Source: Congeria kusceri
Taxonomy: Eukaryota > Mollusca > Bivalvia > Myida > Dreissenidae
Assembly: GCA_027627225.1 (NCBI GenBank)
Contig: CM051034.1
Coordinates: forward strand, 50,476,081 to 50,540,080
Reading direction: 5' to 3'
Length of the DNA: 64,000 nt
This document shows positions 47,419-59,115 of this stretch, piece by piece. How positions within the stretch are numbered: position 1 is the first letter of the stretch; each line of letters starts with the position of its first letter. The position numbers and the translations under genes were made by a program. Under the pieces are notes generated by a model, which was not told the origin of the DNA, did no database searches, and saw nothing but the letters and a program-made list of their open reading frames with translations.

Positions 47419-48742
47419 TTAAGGTAGCACAACTCTAACGGGCAATATTTCAAACCTAATTTTAATATTATTTCCATTATCTTTATTACATCACTGATCT
47501 TAGTACACATTTTGAGTGTGGCTTTCCATGCAAATTTTTTGTGTTCAAAATGTTTAGGACAACCCCCGTTTTCAACTTGTTTAGTTATTATTTCAGTTAA
47601 ACAAACTTTTGTTTCAAAATTCAGTTCCCAGGGGGTACACAAAATGACATCCGCACCCTGCAACGTTTTCAGCTCTGGGACAACACACCGTACATCAACA
47701 ATATATGTCTGATTTATTATCTTCTTTTCCATTCATCTTCATGTCAACAATGTATTTACTGTGCTACAAAATCAGCTGCAAAAATAATTTTAAAACAATC
47801 CAATAACTGATTGTGTCCACTACATATTTTACAATATACATAAAAACCTTTCTAGTATATGTGAAACCCAAGCTAGTAAGCCATATTTTTCAGCGTTAGC
47901 AAAATTAATGTAAAAACTGTGTAATTACTGAATGGATCCGTATTAGTATGCTGATCATGAAGAAACCCTGATGCACACATTCATAAGCAAATGGCACACA
48001 TATTAAGTATAAGTACTCAACTATTTAAGTGTCTTAAGGCTTCAAAACGAAGGGACTGACACATCATACATGTACTTCATGACTTGTATGTTCATTTACT
48101 TACATATACATGTATATAAATATGGACAAACACAAATACATGTAAATAATATTACTTATACTAATATATTAATTGTACATTTAAGCAATACAATTTATGA
48201 ATAACGTTCTGATTTTATGAGCAATTATTTATATATTCAGAAATTTCAAAATAAAAGTACAATTCTTTCAATTTCTTGTCTTATTTACACGTGTTTGATA
48301 TCCTTATTGTCAAGATTCAAACTGGTTCATCATATGTACGATCTGGTGACGGTTATTTATTTTATTTGGCTCCATTTTCTTTTAGTAAGCATTGCCTTTT
48401 CGTTCGTATTTATAATTTTCCTCTGGCAGTTTTTTTTTTATAGCACGAACAAAATGTGACTTTCGGTTTCGATTTCTACACATTTTTCATTATGTCATTT
48501 CATTTATCTGTTTGCATTTCGTCAGAAGTATATATGTAATACTAACATGTATAAAATAATGTGATTATATAAAAGCATGTTCTTTTATTAAAAATATCAT
48601 GTGTCAATAATAAAAATATCATGACAATAATCGGAACCAAACGGGCATATTACGAACTTGTTAACGAAATTTTCCGACAGTCACCGATATCGGCCGATCC
48701 AAGAAAATAACGAGGGAAATTATTAGAGTTGTACTACCTTAA
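47419..48742. mobile_element. 1.3-kb element with TTAA ends
   Basis: The left end TTAAGGTAGCACAACTCTAA and the right end, reverse complemented TTAAGGTAGTACAACTCTAA, match at 19 of 20 positions, both starting with TTAA. TTAA targets and ends are characteristic of piggyBac-type elements. A 119-codon minus-strand frame (47,373-47,732) starts inside and reads through the left end; it has no recognised domain. Most of the interior is AT-rich, so this is probably non-autonomous. Confidence 0.7.
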
Positions 48743-49137
48743 CTAATTATTGATGCATGTCTGAAGTTCTGAGTTTCTTAACTGTTAAACAATCTTAAGT
48801 TGTATGTTGATTTGTACAACCAGGTGTACAGTATGTAAAAATGCAAGTGAGAACAGTTATAAACATGGACACGTCGATCCAGGTAAATCACAAGATTTAT
48901 AAATGCAGACGATTGCAGCATGTTTATGAACAGAAACCATGAATCCCCCTGTTTATAATAAATGGCTGATCCCCTCATTATCAACAAAATTTAAACCGAC
49001 TGTATTGTGCGATTTTATTGACCTGGCACTCTTGAATATTCCGTGCTTTTTTGTAAATCTATTTTAAGCTACTAACCCAGATAGGAGACTCAGACATGAA
49101 TACTAGTATGTATTTATTAAATCCTTATAACGTAACA

Positions 49138-49575
49138 GTTGATACTGTGGTGCAGTAGTAAGTACGCAAAATTTGTAAGCATGATGTTTTGGGTTCGATT
49201 CCCATAACAGACACTTTTAATTTTTTCACTTTATTTATTTATTTTAATATGTTTAATTGATCATTTTGCTGTCGTCATCAGAATCTCATCATCAACCTCG
49301 ATTTTGATACAGAAGTGAGCTGCATCGATACTGCGAGAGAAACAGAGTCTTTGTGTATGCATGTTTATGTAGAAAAAGTAATTAAACTAAGAAAAATAAA
49401 AAAAGGAAAGAAAATAAAATAAAATAAAAAAATGTCACGAGAATAAGTGATGTTGAAGTAAAAGAAAATAAGAAAAAAGAAAGATTTTAGCTGGACTCAA
49501 ACCACAGTCATTGTGATTAAAAATCTAAAACACTATCGACGGCGCTATTCTTCCCGACACTTGCTGATGGGGGGT
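49138..49575. mobile_element. Element with two opposed tRNA-like heads
   Basis: At 49,145-49,215 a tRNA-like plus-strand stretch has an A-box-like TGGTGCAGTAGTAAG and B-box-like GGGTTCGATTCCC. At about 49,500-49,560 a minus-strand stretch has GAATAGCGCCGTCGATAG and GGTTTGAGTCC. The space between is AT-rich. Neither folds as a full tRNA by eye. The inverted arrangement suggests a foldback SINE or two insertions. Confidence 0.45.
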
Positions 49576-49860
49576 TTTGTTATATGACTATGAAATCCTT
49601 GCTTTACACGCTAGATAAACGTTAAACCAATATAAATAAAACAGCCGAGGGCTACCGGAGATTAATGAGTGGCAGATCAATAAAATCGTACAATACTGGA
49701 TAAGCAACAGCCTCTGTGTATTTATAGATAACAAAAGCGTTATCGGTTAATAACATATCAAGTTTATCAGTTCGCCCAGATAGTTGAAAGAGATAAACTC
49801 TGCATACTCTAAATACAAATCGAATAGTGCAGTGTAAAACGTGTATGTATACATGTACGG

Positions 49861-49890
49861 GATTGTTTAGCTTCGCTTGAAGTAGAAAAG
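49861..49890 (+). promoter_or_regulatory. P4 5' untranslated exon (3' end)
   Basis: CTTCGCTTGAAGTAGAAAAG is followed by GTATAT. It matches the P1 leader exon end at 18 of 20 positions. The leader intron to the acceptor before 50,994 is about 1.1 kb. Confidence 0.5.
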
Positions 49891-50993
49891 GTATATTTTA
49901 ATAATATTCATTTGATGACAAAAACTGGAATTTACTCGGGTGATTGATTCATTTACAAATCGAAAGTAGACATAAAAAGTGCTGAAGCTGTTGTTAAATA
50001 ATACATCTACATACTCAAGTGTCTGGCTACGTAGCCTATCTCAGAGACATCTTCTTTTAATTCTGAGGTTATACTATTTTTTATTACTGCTATGACCGTT
50101 TTTCATTCGTTTCGCAGATTATTTTAAACACATTCTGGTCATGTCTGGGCGAAATTGTAATTTGTTACGGTAATCTCCCCTGATAAGCTTAGTTACAAAT
50201 GCCTTCAAGTTGTTTGTCGATGTATACATGGATATCAGTGTTATATTATATGCATGCCTAATAAAGTACGTGTAAATAATATATATACTATAACGATATG
50301 TACTGTAACATCAGTCTAAAAGAGAATTTTAGTCGTAAATATATGCATAAAGGAATTTAAAATAAGTTACTAAGTAATATTTATGACATACTGTGTTTTT
50401 TTACATTTCGTTGCTTGTAGAAATACGCTCATTATATATTGCATAACATATTATGCACCAGGGTTTGCAAAACACAATGTATTTCACTGATGGTATTTAA
50501 CTTAAATGTTTTAACGATTGTGTTTTTTGCATATTTATTTTCAAAGGAAATATTTAGTTGATGTCAGTAAACGCAAGGTGCTTAGCCATATACCAATGCA
50601 TGCATCAAGTTTTGAGTATCGACAAAAACAAAAACTGTTAAATCATCCGTTTATTTTAATATTAATTAACTATTTAAGTTACTGATTAAAACAAATCATG
50701 TTTAAAAACATGGAATAACCCAAGCGATGATAGATATATCGAGTAAACAATTGTAGTAATATCTGTTGATGGATTAATATCACAGTTAACATTTTAATAT
50801 TTCGACTCGGTAAATACGTAACGTTCAATAACACGTGAAAGTGAAAACTTTTGTTTGTTATAGATATTATTTCTGTAACTTTCGTATCGAAATATTGAAA
50901 TCGCACATCATACTATTTTTGTGACATTGCACAGGGGTATCATTTGCCTGTTTCTGGATACCGCTTATTTATTTCAGAGAATTCTGTTTATTC

Positions 50994-51877
50994 ATGATGG
51001 CCACATCCTCAGACGTGTGTGGGCTTTGCTTGAACGAGCCTGTGTTTGGTGTCTGTGAAAACTGTAGTATTCGACTTGGCGAGAAATGCTTTTCTGTTCA
51101 TAAGAAAGTATCTATATTCACTGGCCATATCATATTCCCGTTGAACGAATCAAACCAAACTGCAAATATCCAAGTACCGAGAGAAAACGACATCCACGAA
51201 AACAAATGTTCGGCTCATGAAACCGACACGAAATCTTTGTATTGTATGAAGCACGATGCCACAATTTGTGGACGTTGCATGCGTTCCGACCACAGGTCAT
51301 GTCTGGATGACATTATTGACCTTCACGATGTCCGGTTTGATGAACACCGAACAGATGAACTTATGACAACGCTGACACAATTAGAAGAAGAAATAAACAC
51401 AATAGAAACCCGTATTGCTGACAACTTCAAATCGAATGATGAATGTAAGGCAACATGCATGAAAGCAATTACAGAATACAGCAAAAAACTGCAAGATAGA
51501 CTTAATCATTTGCGAGAAATAGCAGTAAAAGCCGTGACAGTTAAGCACAAACAAATGAAAATAATATTTGTCAAGTTGAAAATAAATGCAAGGATGTTAA
51601 ACAACGTATTATAAACGATTGTGATTTTATAAAAGACTTGTCAAAAAAGAAACACGAGCGACATTTGTTTGTCATGTCCAAACGATTGGGCAAAGATATA
51701 GATGAAATCAAAACAGTAATTCGAAAATCAAACTTAGATAATAACATTGTCAAGTTCAGGTTTGTAGAAAATTCAGCAGTTGAACATACAATGCAAACCG
51801 AATTCAGTGATATTGGGATGCTTCAGGAGGCATGTGATGGAAGTGAAGAGGTGATTGATGAAAACTCTGATAAAGAG
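50994..51877 (+). CDS. P4 exon 1: B-box/B-box/coiled-coil, one frameshift
   Basis: Starts at ATGATGGCC after the acceptor TTATTTCAG; either ATG could be used. The first 206 codons are open and carry both zinc modules with all ligands (CGLCLNEPVFGVCENC, then KCSAHETDTKSLYCMKHDAT and CGRC). The frame then shifts by one base near 51,548-51,555 in an A-rich run (AAGCACAAACAAATG). The other frame continues the coiled coil as KKHERHLFVMSKRLG and ends GMLQEACDGSEEV, then GAG|GTAAAC in phase 0. It could be a genuine frameshift allele, an assembly error, or a truncated 206-residue product. The rest looks conserved, so I keep it as a gene. It is closest to P2 and P3 in sequence but lacks their RING and DTC exons. 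Confidence 0.65.
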
Positions 51878-52493
51878 GTAAACGATGGTTGAATATATAT
51901 ATGGGCATGACGACATAACCCGCCAAATAATGCTGAATTGATTTCTTTCCCACTGAGGTGTTTCATACCAGAACTACTACCACAATTACTTCTATTACTG
52001 TTTTCTACTAAGGCTTACAATGTTAACTTGTAAACTTGCTCTTTTTAAATGGTACTTCGTAAGCGCTTAAGTAAAATTTAACTGTTCAGTATTTTTTTAA
52101 ATACTTATACGTAATTAAAACAAACAAACACAATATTGAAAACTGAATTTGTTGTGATATTATAGTTATTTTCTAATACTACCTTTAATCTTATATTGAA
52201 ACTACTACTTCATTTGCTTCTACATTGATTGTACTGCAACTTATATTTTGCCACTCTTAACGTGGATTTACTTGAGTAATATATGTGAACATGTAAGTCA
52301 GTACTTTAACATGTTTGTATTATGAAATTGTTGATGAATTTTAGACTTATTAGCAACTAAATAGTATGCATGTATAATAATATGATTTAAGAAATAATAA
52401 TAGCATGTAATATTATGTTTATAATAATCTGTCAAATCATGTAAAGTATACAATGGCGATTTCAAGTTCAACAGTATATGTTTCTTGTTACAG

Positions 52494-52601
52494 CAACTCG
52501 TTAGCGGTAGTGCAAAGGAAGATGAACATACAGTTAATAACAGGTCTATATACGATGAACGAATAAGCAATGTTGTGTATTGTATAGAACATGGTGTCTG
52601 A
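52494..52601 (+). CDS. P4 exon 2: terminal exon
   Basis: Acceptor TTCTTGTTACAG, phase 0 entry, open for 35 codons to TGA. It reads QLVSGSAKEDEHTVNNRSI and ends VVYCIEHGV. The phase agrees with the P4 exon 1 donor. It has no similarity to the RING, zinc-ribbon or DTC exons of the neighbours, and no domain is recognised. It would give P4 a bare B-box/coiled-coil protein of about 330 residues if the frameshift is not real. Confidence 0.45.
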   Translation, partial: QLVSGSAKEDEHTVNNRSIYDERISNVVYCIEHGV

Positions 52602-53326
52602 GGGATATACAAACAAATAAGTTGTACCCACAAAAAAGGTTACAGGCTATGTCCATAGTATTTGAAAACCCGGAAATTCTTCTTGTTGACGGGGTCTACT
52701 ATCAAATAATGATATCATTATTAGGCAAACCAATGGCTGAGAAATGTGAAATCAGTGACAGTGACAGTGTTTTATATAATTGCATAAAGTAATATGTGGA
52801 TCACATGTATCATATTGCAAAATCTGATATCAACAATACTACAAACTATTTATTCACAAATAAATAGAATAGAAGGAAAGCGTTATTAAAGAAAAACAGT
52901 TCAGGTGTATAAGCCTCGCATAATGATCTTATTTATCTTAATTCAACACTAACCTAGTATTCTCGATATGCAGACGCGCTGACTCAGTAATATTTTTTGG
53001 TTAAATAAAAATATTTCACGATGAAAAGTAGTCACAAATGTTTGTTTATTTAATCTAAATATAGTGTTTCCTTTGTCATTTGTATATGTTTATATCTGTT
53101 AATTCAGAATAGTTTCAGTGTATGTAATAATGACATTAAATAATTATAATTGTGAACCAATCTGTGTATCTGCATTGTTTCCCTTGTCTTAAAACGCATA
53201 ACTGAACTCTCCTTGCAGTTATCTCCCAGGTTACGTTGTATATGTTACAGCATCACATGTTACCATTAAAATTATTGATGATGTTACATGAGTGTTATAC
53301 ACGGTTGTTGCATAATACACTATTAT

Positions 53327-53439
53327 ATAAATATCACAGCCCATAGAGGGTGATACAACGTATTGTCAACCCGAGTATAGTAATGTCAACCGAGGGTTGA
53401 CAATACGTTGTATCACCCTCTATGGGGTGTGATATTTAT
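53327..53439. repeat. Near-perfect 45-bp-arm inverted repeat
   Basis: The left arm contains CCCATAGAGGGTGATACAAC and GTATTGTCAACC, and the right arm is its complement with one or two mismatches, around a loop of about 20 bases. It sits at the left edge of a block of about 1.1 kb absent from the P6 copy, so it may mark a foldback-element end. Confidence 0.85.
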
Positions 53440-54904
53440 TTTATTATACCGAACAATAAAACGAGGAAACTTAGGCATGATCACTTAATTTATAGATCTA
53501 CTTTTTTGAAATGCCCTTTAAAATCAACTAATAACTTAAAAGTGTTAAAGCTAATTTACCACGGATAATTTCATTATTTAAGATGTGTATATGTATGAAA
53601 CATTTATGGTTCGTAAACAATACAATAGTGAAATAAGAATACTGCAGAAACAGCATTCCGTACTTTCAAACAGTTTGCAAACACCGGTGAGTGTATACAG
53701 TGCATTTATATTTATATGTGTCATGCTTAAAAGATTGCGTATTCGATAGGAAGTTTCTACAGCGCGTTCGTTTTAATCAGTAATATACATGGCGAAATAC
53801 GTGCGAAAATGATTGTTGGATACAAAACAAAATTTTATACTTGATGGGAAGTGTTTAATGGATATTCAGAACAAATGAACGCGATAAATGTGTGCAGTAG
53901 AGTAGTGCAGTAACGAAACAAACAAGTTTTCTCTCGCCTGACATAGGATTGTGCTCTGTCGTGTTTAATTGTATTTAATTACTCGCGTAACACATAATGA
54001 AAGAAACCATGCATCGGCGTTATCTAAACGTATTTTGGACGGCAATGCGGATAATCGGATACAGGTTTGGAGACAAAATACGATTTAAAATATACGTTCT
54101 GACCAGTCATGGCGATTTCAAAAACAAATCGCGTTTCTGGTTAGTACGGCTCGCATGAAATAAAATATGGCACAATTTTGTGGATTCTTGAAAATGAATA
54201 GCAAACGCGTGTTGCTGGACATTAATTGTAAAAGCAGTGGACTGGCGTTAGCATTACTAAAGGTAAATGTTGTTATGTTTTGAGAAACGGTTGTTCTATT
54301 TTTAGCTCCAGGAGAGAGTGACAGTATACTGCCGCATGTGACATTACGAATTGATTCATGATAGGTATGTGTAAATTTAACATGGGCTAGTCACGTGAGG
54401 TATCAAAACCCTGTTATATATACACTATATCCTGTTTTTTTTTGTCTTGAAATAACGATTTAATATTCGATCCAAATATATTTATAAAGACTAAGTTTTG
54501 ACAATACAATCACCCCCTTTACAGAAATGTGTAAGCAAAAGTAAATTTGTTAGCTTTCTAAGTTATGTACTTGTTTTTAGATTTACGAATCAATAATCAT
54601 TGTTTAATTGTGTATACTACATTCGGTTTAAATTTTGTTGATAATAAGGGGATCAACCATTTATTGTAAATAGGAGGAATCATGGTTTTCTGTTTACAAA
54701 CACGCTGTAGTCGTCTGCAATTTAAATTGCTTTATTTACATGTATCGATTAGTCCATGTTTATAACGGTTCTCACTTGCATTTTTACCGATTGTAATAAA
54801 TAAAAAGCCAGTTGTATTGTTGATATACCACTCAATGCTCCCTATTCATGACAACGGTATTGTTTGATTTCGTAATTAGCCATTGGTTTATCAAAAAAAA
54901 TTAC

Positions 54905-54945
54905 AAAAATGCTTTTCCAATAATACGAAAGTCGCCACATTTACA
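54905..54945 (+). pseudogene. Relic of exon 1 upstream of P5
   Basis: AAAAATGCTTTTCCAATAAT and the following 20 bases resemble the KCFSNHKKV..FT coding segment of exon 1. See the better preserved copy at 62,553. It is too short to code for anything. Confidence 0.6.
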
Positions 54946-55197
54946 CAAACAATGTACCAAGCTGTGGCTCACAACTGTGTTATAAAATATATGATCGTTC
55001 TATAAAGTAACGTTTTGTTACGTATGATCACGGCTATTGGCATTCTGCTTGCCTACATGCGCGATGTAATTCTTACCAATCAATATATGAAGTAACCGTC
55101 ACTTTAGTTATATTTTTACATTTATATGATGATTTATAAATTGAAACTCTGCAGATTTTTTAAAAATGTGTTATGACATTATTTAAGGAATTCCAGG

Positions 55198-56271
55198 ATG
55201 GCTAAGTCTTCAGACGCGTGTGGACTTTGCTCTGCAGAGGCCGTGTTTGGCATCTGTGAAAACTGTAGTATTTGGCTTGCCAAGAAATGCTTTTCTAAGC
55301 ATAACAAAGTCGTTACATTTACTGACCATATACTTTCACTGTTTGATAAATCAAACCAAAAGTCAATTATACCAGTACCAATAGAAAAAGACATATACGA
55401 ACGAAAAGGTTCAGCGCACGAAATTGACACGCTGTCGCTATATTGCGGAAAGCATGACGTAACGAAATGCGGACGCTGTTTTCTTGCTTATCACATGGCT
55501 TGTAAAGCTGACATCATTGATTTACATAAAACAACGTTTAGTTTAAACCTATTTTATTTTAGCTCGATTGCATCGAAAGCCGAAGGCTTATAGAGACACC
55601 TCGAGTCCGTTTCCTGGGTAGAACCAGTACTTGGTGTCTTTGGGGGAGATCTTGAGAACGCTCCCAGTAAGGTTCGAACCCGGGACCTCCCGATCGCTAG
55701 GCGGACACCATATCCAAAAAACAACGTTTGATGAGAATAAGACAAATGAACTTCTATGTACACGGAAACAAGTCGCGGGTGAAATAAGTGAGCTTCAAGT
55801 TTGTTTAGACGAACATGTTAAACTGAATGATGAATTTAAAACGCCATACATGAACTAAATAAAAGAATACCGCAAGGAAATTTGTGCTAGACTTGACCAA
55901 TTACAGTTACTGGCAGAAGGGGCTGGAGAAAACAAGCACAAAGAAAATGTGAAAAGTCTTGCTGAAATTGCAAAGGCATGCACAGACGCAACTCTTCGAA
56001 TGCAAGAAGGAAACGAGTTAATTAAAGAACTGTCTCAGAAAAAACAGGAATGAAATTTGTTTATATCTTCTAAAAGACTTGAAAACAAATTGAATGGGAT
56101 CAGAATAACTATAAAGCAGTACAATGCCAAAATTCACATTACAAAAGTTACCTATAAAGAGCGCCCACAACTTGTAAACACGCTTCAAAAAGAAATTAGT
56201 GAAATTGGAACGCTCCAACAGGCATGTGATGGGAGCGAAGAAGTAGTTGGTTTAAAACCAAAACTATCTAA
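55198..56271 (+). pseudogene. P5 exon 1: SINE-disrupted B-box/coiled-coil exon
   Basis: The start and acceptor are conserved (GGAATTCCAGG then ATG). Lesions: C71 of B-box2 is G (ERKGSAHE); a 178-bp SINE interrupts codons after HKTTF at 55,540; TAA at about 55,857 replaces a serine codon in the NSIK segment; TGA at about 56,051 replaces an arginine codon. A deletion of about 138 bp relative to P1 also joins TTAAAACCAAA directly to sequence beyond the normal donor, removing the splice site. P5 therefore cannot make the family protein, although its zinc-ribbon exon remains intact downstream. Confidence 0.9.
55540..55717 (-). mobile_element. tRNA-derived SINE inserted in P5 exon 1
   Basis: On the minus strand it starts GGATATGGTGTCCGCCTAGC, then GGGTTCGAACC (B box), a central CACCAAGTACTGGTTCTACC motif, and ends in an AT-rich tail (AATAAAATAGGTTTAAACT). 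It is flanked by a perfect 12-bp target duplication, AAAACAACGTTT (55,528-55,539 and 55,718-55,729), and P1 and P6 show the uninterrupted site. The central motif is shared with the remnant at 8,437. From memory it resembles the MetaSINE central domain. Confidence 0.92.
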
Positions 56272-56926
56272 ACTATTGTGTGCACAGATACATATTAAAC
56301 TGTGCCGTCATTATTGGACGTGTTATAACATTCAAACAACGTCAAAATAATCTAGAATAAACTTTAAAAAAGCAATTTAACAGCAGTATTTTGGCCGAGG
56401 ACTTTGTTTCGAGTGCAAGCTCAACAATTCAACTCAAGCAAAGTAAACTCTGTTACAATTAAATTTAATCGTAAAATGGTCGTCCAATTTTGACTTTTTT
56501 TTGAATTTTCACTTTATTATTTAAAATAACAAAACCGTTTCACTCCAACTTAGAAACATCCACATAATGTTTCTAGGATTTTTGGGGTCAGTTTCAGAAA
56601 CATGTATTGATCAACATGCTCACATTTTAATGAATGTATTTATATGGAAGAAATTTACTTTATTGAACAAATTAAGCAATATAAATTATCTGGTCAGAGC
56701 CCTATCGTTGAGACTGACTTGCGGTTAATTTTGATATATAAATAAAATGTTGGTAAAGCTCGCCCCAAAATAATTACACAAATACTTACTTATTTGGATT
56801 GTACTGTGTTGGTCGAGTTCTGTTTTCATCTACAAAGACTGTACACGAACTTGACATGTTGATTAATATATATGTACAGTTAGAATACTATTTCAATATA
56901 CATTTAATACTGTTTTAATATTTCAG

Positions 56927-56990
56927 AATATATTTTGTAGATTTTGCAACGAATGGCTGCTAAAAGAGCAGCGTTTTTGTAATAATTGTG
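56927..56990 (+). pseudogene. P5 exon 2: zinc ribbon (intact exon in dead gene)
   Basis: Acceptor ATATTTCAG, donor GTATGT, 64 nt, phases 0 and 1 as in P1. It reads NIFCRFCNEWLLKEQRFCNN and a final C, with C-x2-C-x10-C-x2-C spacing. The non-cysteine residues differ strongly from P1, so the exon diverged under constraint on the zinc ligands before P5 died. It could still be used if joined to another first exon by recombination. Confidence 0.7.
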
Positions 56991-57734
56991 GTATGTTATA
57001 GTTACCTATTGTAGTATACTATTTCCCGATACATTTCGGGAGTTTTCAAATAGTATTTTGCTGTCTACTTTAACTTCTACACAAACACCTACAACCACAG
57101 CCGTCACAGCGTAGAACATATTGTAGTACAATATATTTGATTTCAATGAGCATAATTTACCGTTATACACGCTATGAAGAACATTGTTCTTGAATATTCC
57201 ATCAATATATAATAGTGTCTGGAACAGGCCAACTGTTCAATTGAAAATAATAAGAAAGACCCTTTTTTGAAGTTGTTTCTATTCTACGAAATACTGTGGA
57301 GATGTCATCATAAAACTGTATTGTTTTTCTCACCTGTGAACGCCTCTTTTTTCATTATATATAACCTTTTTTAACCATTATTATATGTCAGTATTAATAT
57401 CTTAATTACATATTTATTTAAGAAATTGCCCCCTTGAGGCCCTGTTCGATGACATAGTCCCTTTTAAGAGGAGTCGAGTCCAAAACATTTCGGGACGTAC
57501 GTCATTATTATATATATGCAAACCAGCGTTCATTAATTTATTTATTAAACCAAGCTGTATTTTTAAGAATTTATATATTGTATCTGCCTTTTGTGTCCGC
57601 GTTACATGAAACCTATCCAGATCGTGGGACGCAGATAATTGTAAAAACTTTCTGGACAAACAAGCACAATAATTTTGAATCACATTTCGTTTTTGATCTT
57701 GTTAATTAGAAAAAGATAAAACTGAGCCTATTCC

Positions 57735-57900
57735 GTTTACAGTCGGTGTTTGGTGAACAACTGGTCATGCAGTTCCTGTCCGACAGCGACTTCACGGACG
57801 ACCCCCTCCTGCCATGAGTGCCATGAGTGACCTATGGTGGCCACCGGCCGTCGTCGGTCGTCGTCGGTCGTCAACAATTCACGTCAAACATCTTCTCTGA
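57735..57900. repeat. GC-richer repeat fragment in P5 intron 2
   Basis: Includes CGGTCGTCGTCGGTCGTCAA, also found at about 25,043 in P1 intron 2, and a private GC-rich stretch open for about 25 codons (SVFGEQLVMQFLSDSDF and onward to TGA). The latter lies after a TTTACAG but is out of phase with exon 2, so I do not call it an exon. Confidence 0.4.
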
Positions 57901-59092
57901 ACCGCCTTGGTGGATCTTAACTTATAACACTCATAACCTCCATTTAGACACTTAGATATTTGAATATTTGTTACGTTTTTCGCTTATGTCGACTTTTCAA
58001 GATCCTGTAGATTTCAGATTTGGTATACAATATGATGAGAAGAGTATGTAGGACAAGAACATAACACTGTCAAGGATTTGATTCGTTTATGGCCCATTTT
58101 GACTAAACAAATTCATTTGTTTTCTAAGTTGCATTTTTTTTTTTAGGTCAATTGATCTTGAAAACAATTTAACATATAGTATCCCGACATAGGTGTGCTA
58201 CCTAGGACCTCTTATGCCCTCTTGTACATTGTTATTTTTCTAATAATCATTGTATTGTTAATATTAAATAACATTTGTATTGCATATCGATACCGCATTT
58301 ATAATGAGAAAAAATAGCACTAACTGATATTTTTACATAAGACACCATAACATGTTATCCAGAAAATAACTGTAGGTTACCATTCTAAAAAATAACAACG
58401 ACATAAATATAACAGTTCGGACTTAGAAATGATAAATACTATCAGTCCGTCAAAAACCAGTAGACTAGTGTTATCGCATTGTAATAATTATGAAACTTTT
58501 ATCAAAATATGTACCGTTTACATTAAGACCATATACCCCATTACATGTATGCAAAGTTGCAAAATTTGACAATTTGAAATTCTTCACATTTATTCGCTTG
58601 TATATAAGTAAAATAAATTTAGCCCATGGTGTTGGCAAAATTCCAACCTTGGTCATGAATGTTTACAATTTATTTCAGGTATATAACCCATATTTTGTAA
58701 TTTGTAACGTGTCAAACTAAACTGTATTTACAGGTTTTCAGGTACCTAAACTGTTTATTACTTGACTTAAATTGAAGAAACGGCAGTGTATTGACGTTAT
58801 TGCTCAGTTGTAAATGGCTCTTCTTTGTTTAAAACGTGATTTATTTGTTGTGTTTTGAAGAAATCATCCCGCGTTTTATGTTATATTTTGTTAAAAAAAA
58901 ATATTTTCCCGTATATAATGTTTTTCTTCTGACTGACTTATTCCCTTGCTATTGTTAAATATACAAGTCGTACGTAAATGATTATAGTATAAACACTTTA
59001 ACATGTGTTTATTTTAATAACATGTTATCATAGATACTCATATTGCATGTTTGAATGTCTTAATTGTTTTTTATTTATTTAGTTGCTTGTAG

Positions 59093-59115
59093 AGCTGGGA
59101 CTAAACTATGTGTAG
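59093..59115 (+). pseudogene. P5 exon 3: terminal codons
   Basis: Acceptor TTGCTTGTAG, phase 1, reads ELGLNYV then TAG, exactly parallel to P1 27,293-27,315. It is listed as part of the dead P5 copy. Confidence 0.45.

Larger units (their letters stand above)
52602..55197. other. P4-P5 interval
   Basis: No gene. From about 53,115 it matches P1 and P6 leader-intron sequence (CTCTCCTTGCAGTTATCTCCC). A block of about 1.1 kb at 53,325-54,410 is absent from the P6 copy and carries the hairpin listed below. Confidence 0.55.

Noticed and set aside
47373..47732. 119-codon minus-strand frame as a gene
   Set aside because: It reads across the end of the TTAA element into unrelated flank and has no recognised domain. 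It is kept only as a note under the element.
49145..49215. Functional tRNA gene
   Set aside because: A and B boxes are present but no matching acceptor stem can be paired by eye, and a mirror-image tRNA-like head lies nearby, as in SINE-derived repeats.
57743..57820. Terminal coding exon SVFGEQLVMQFLSDSDF in P5
   Set aside because: It follows a plausible acceptor, but the frame is incompatible with the phase 1 exit of the zinc-ribbon exon, P1 lacks it, and it adjoins a dispersed repeat.
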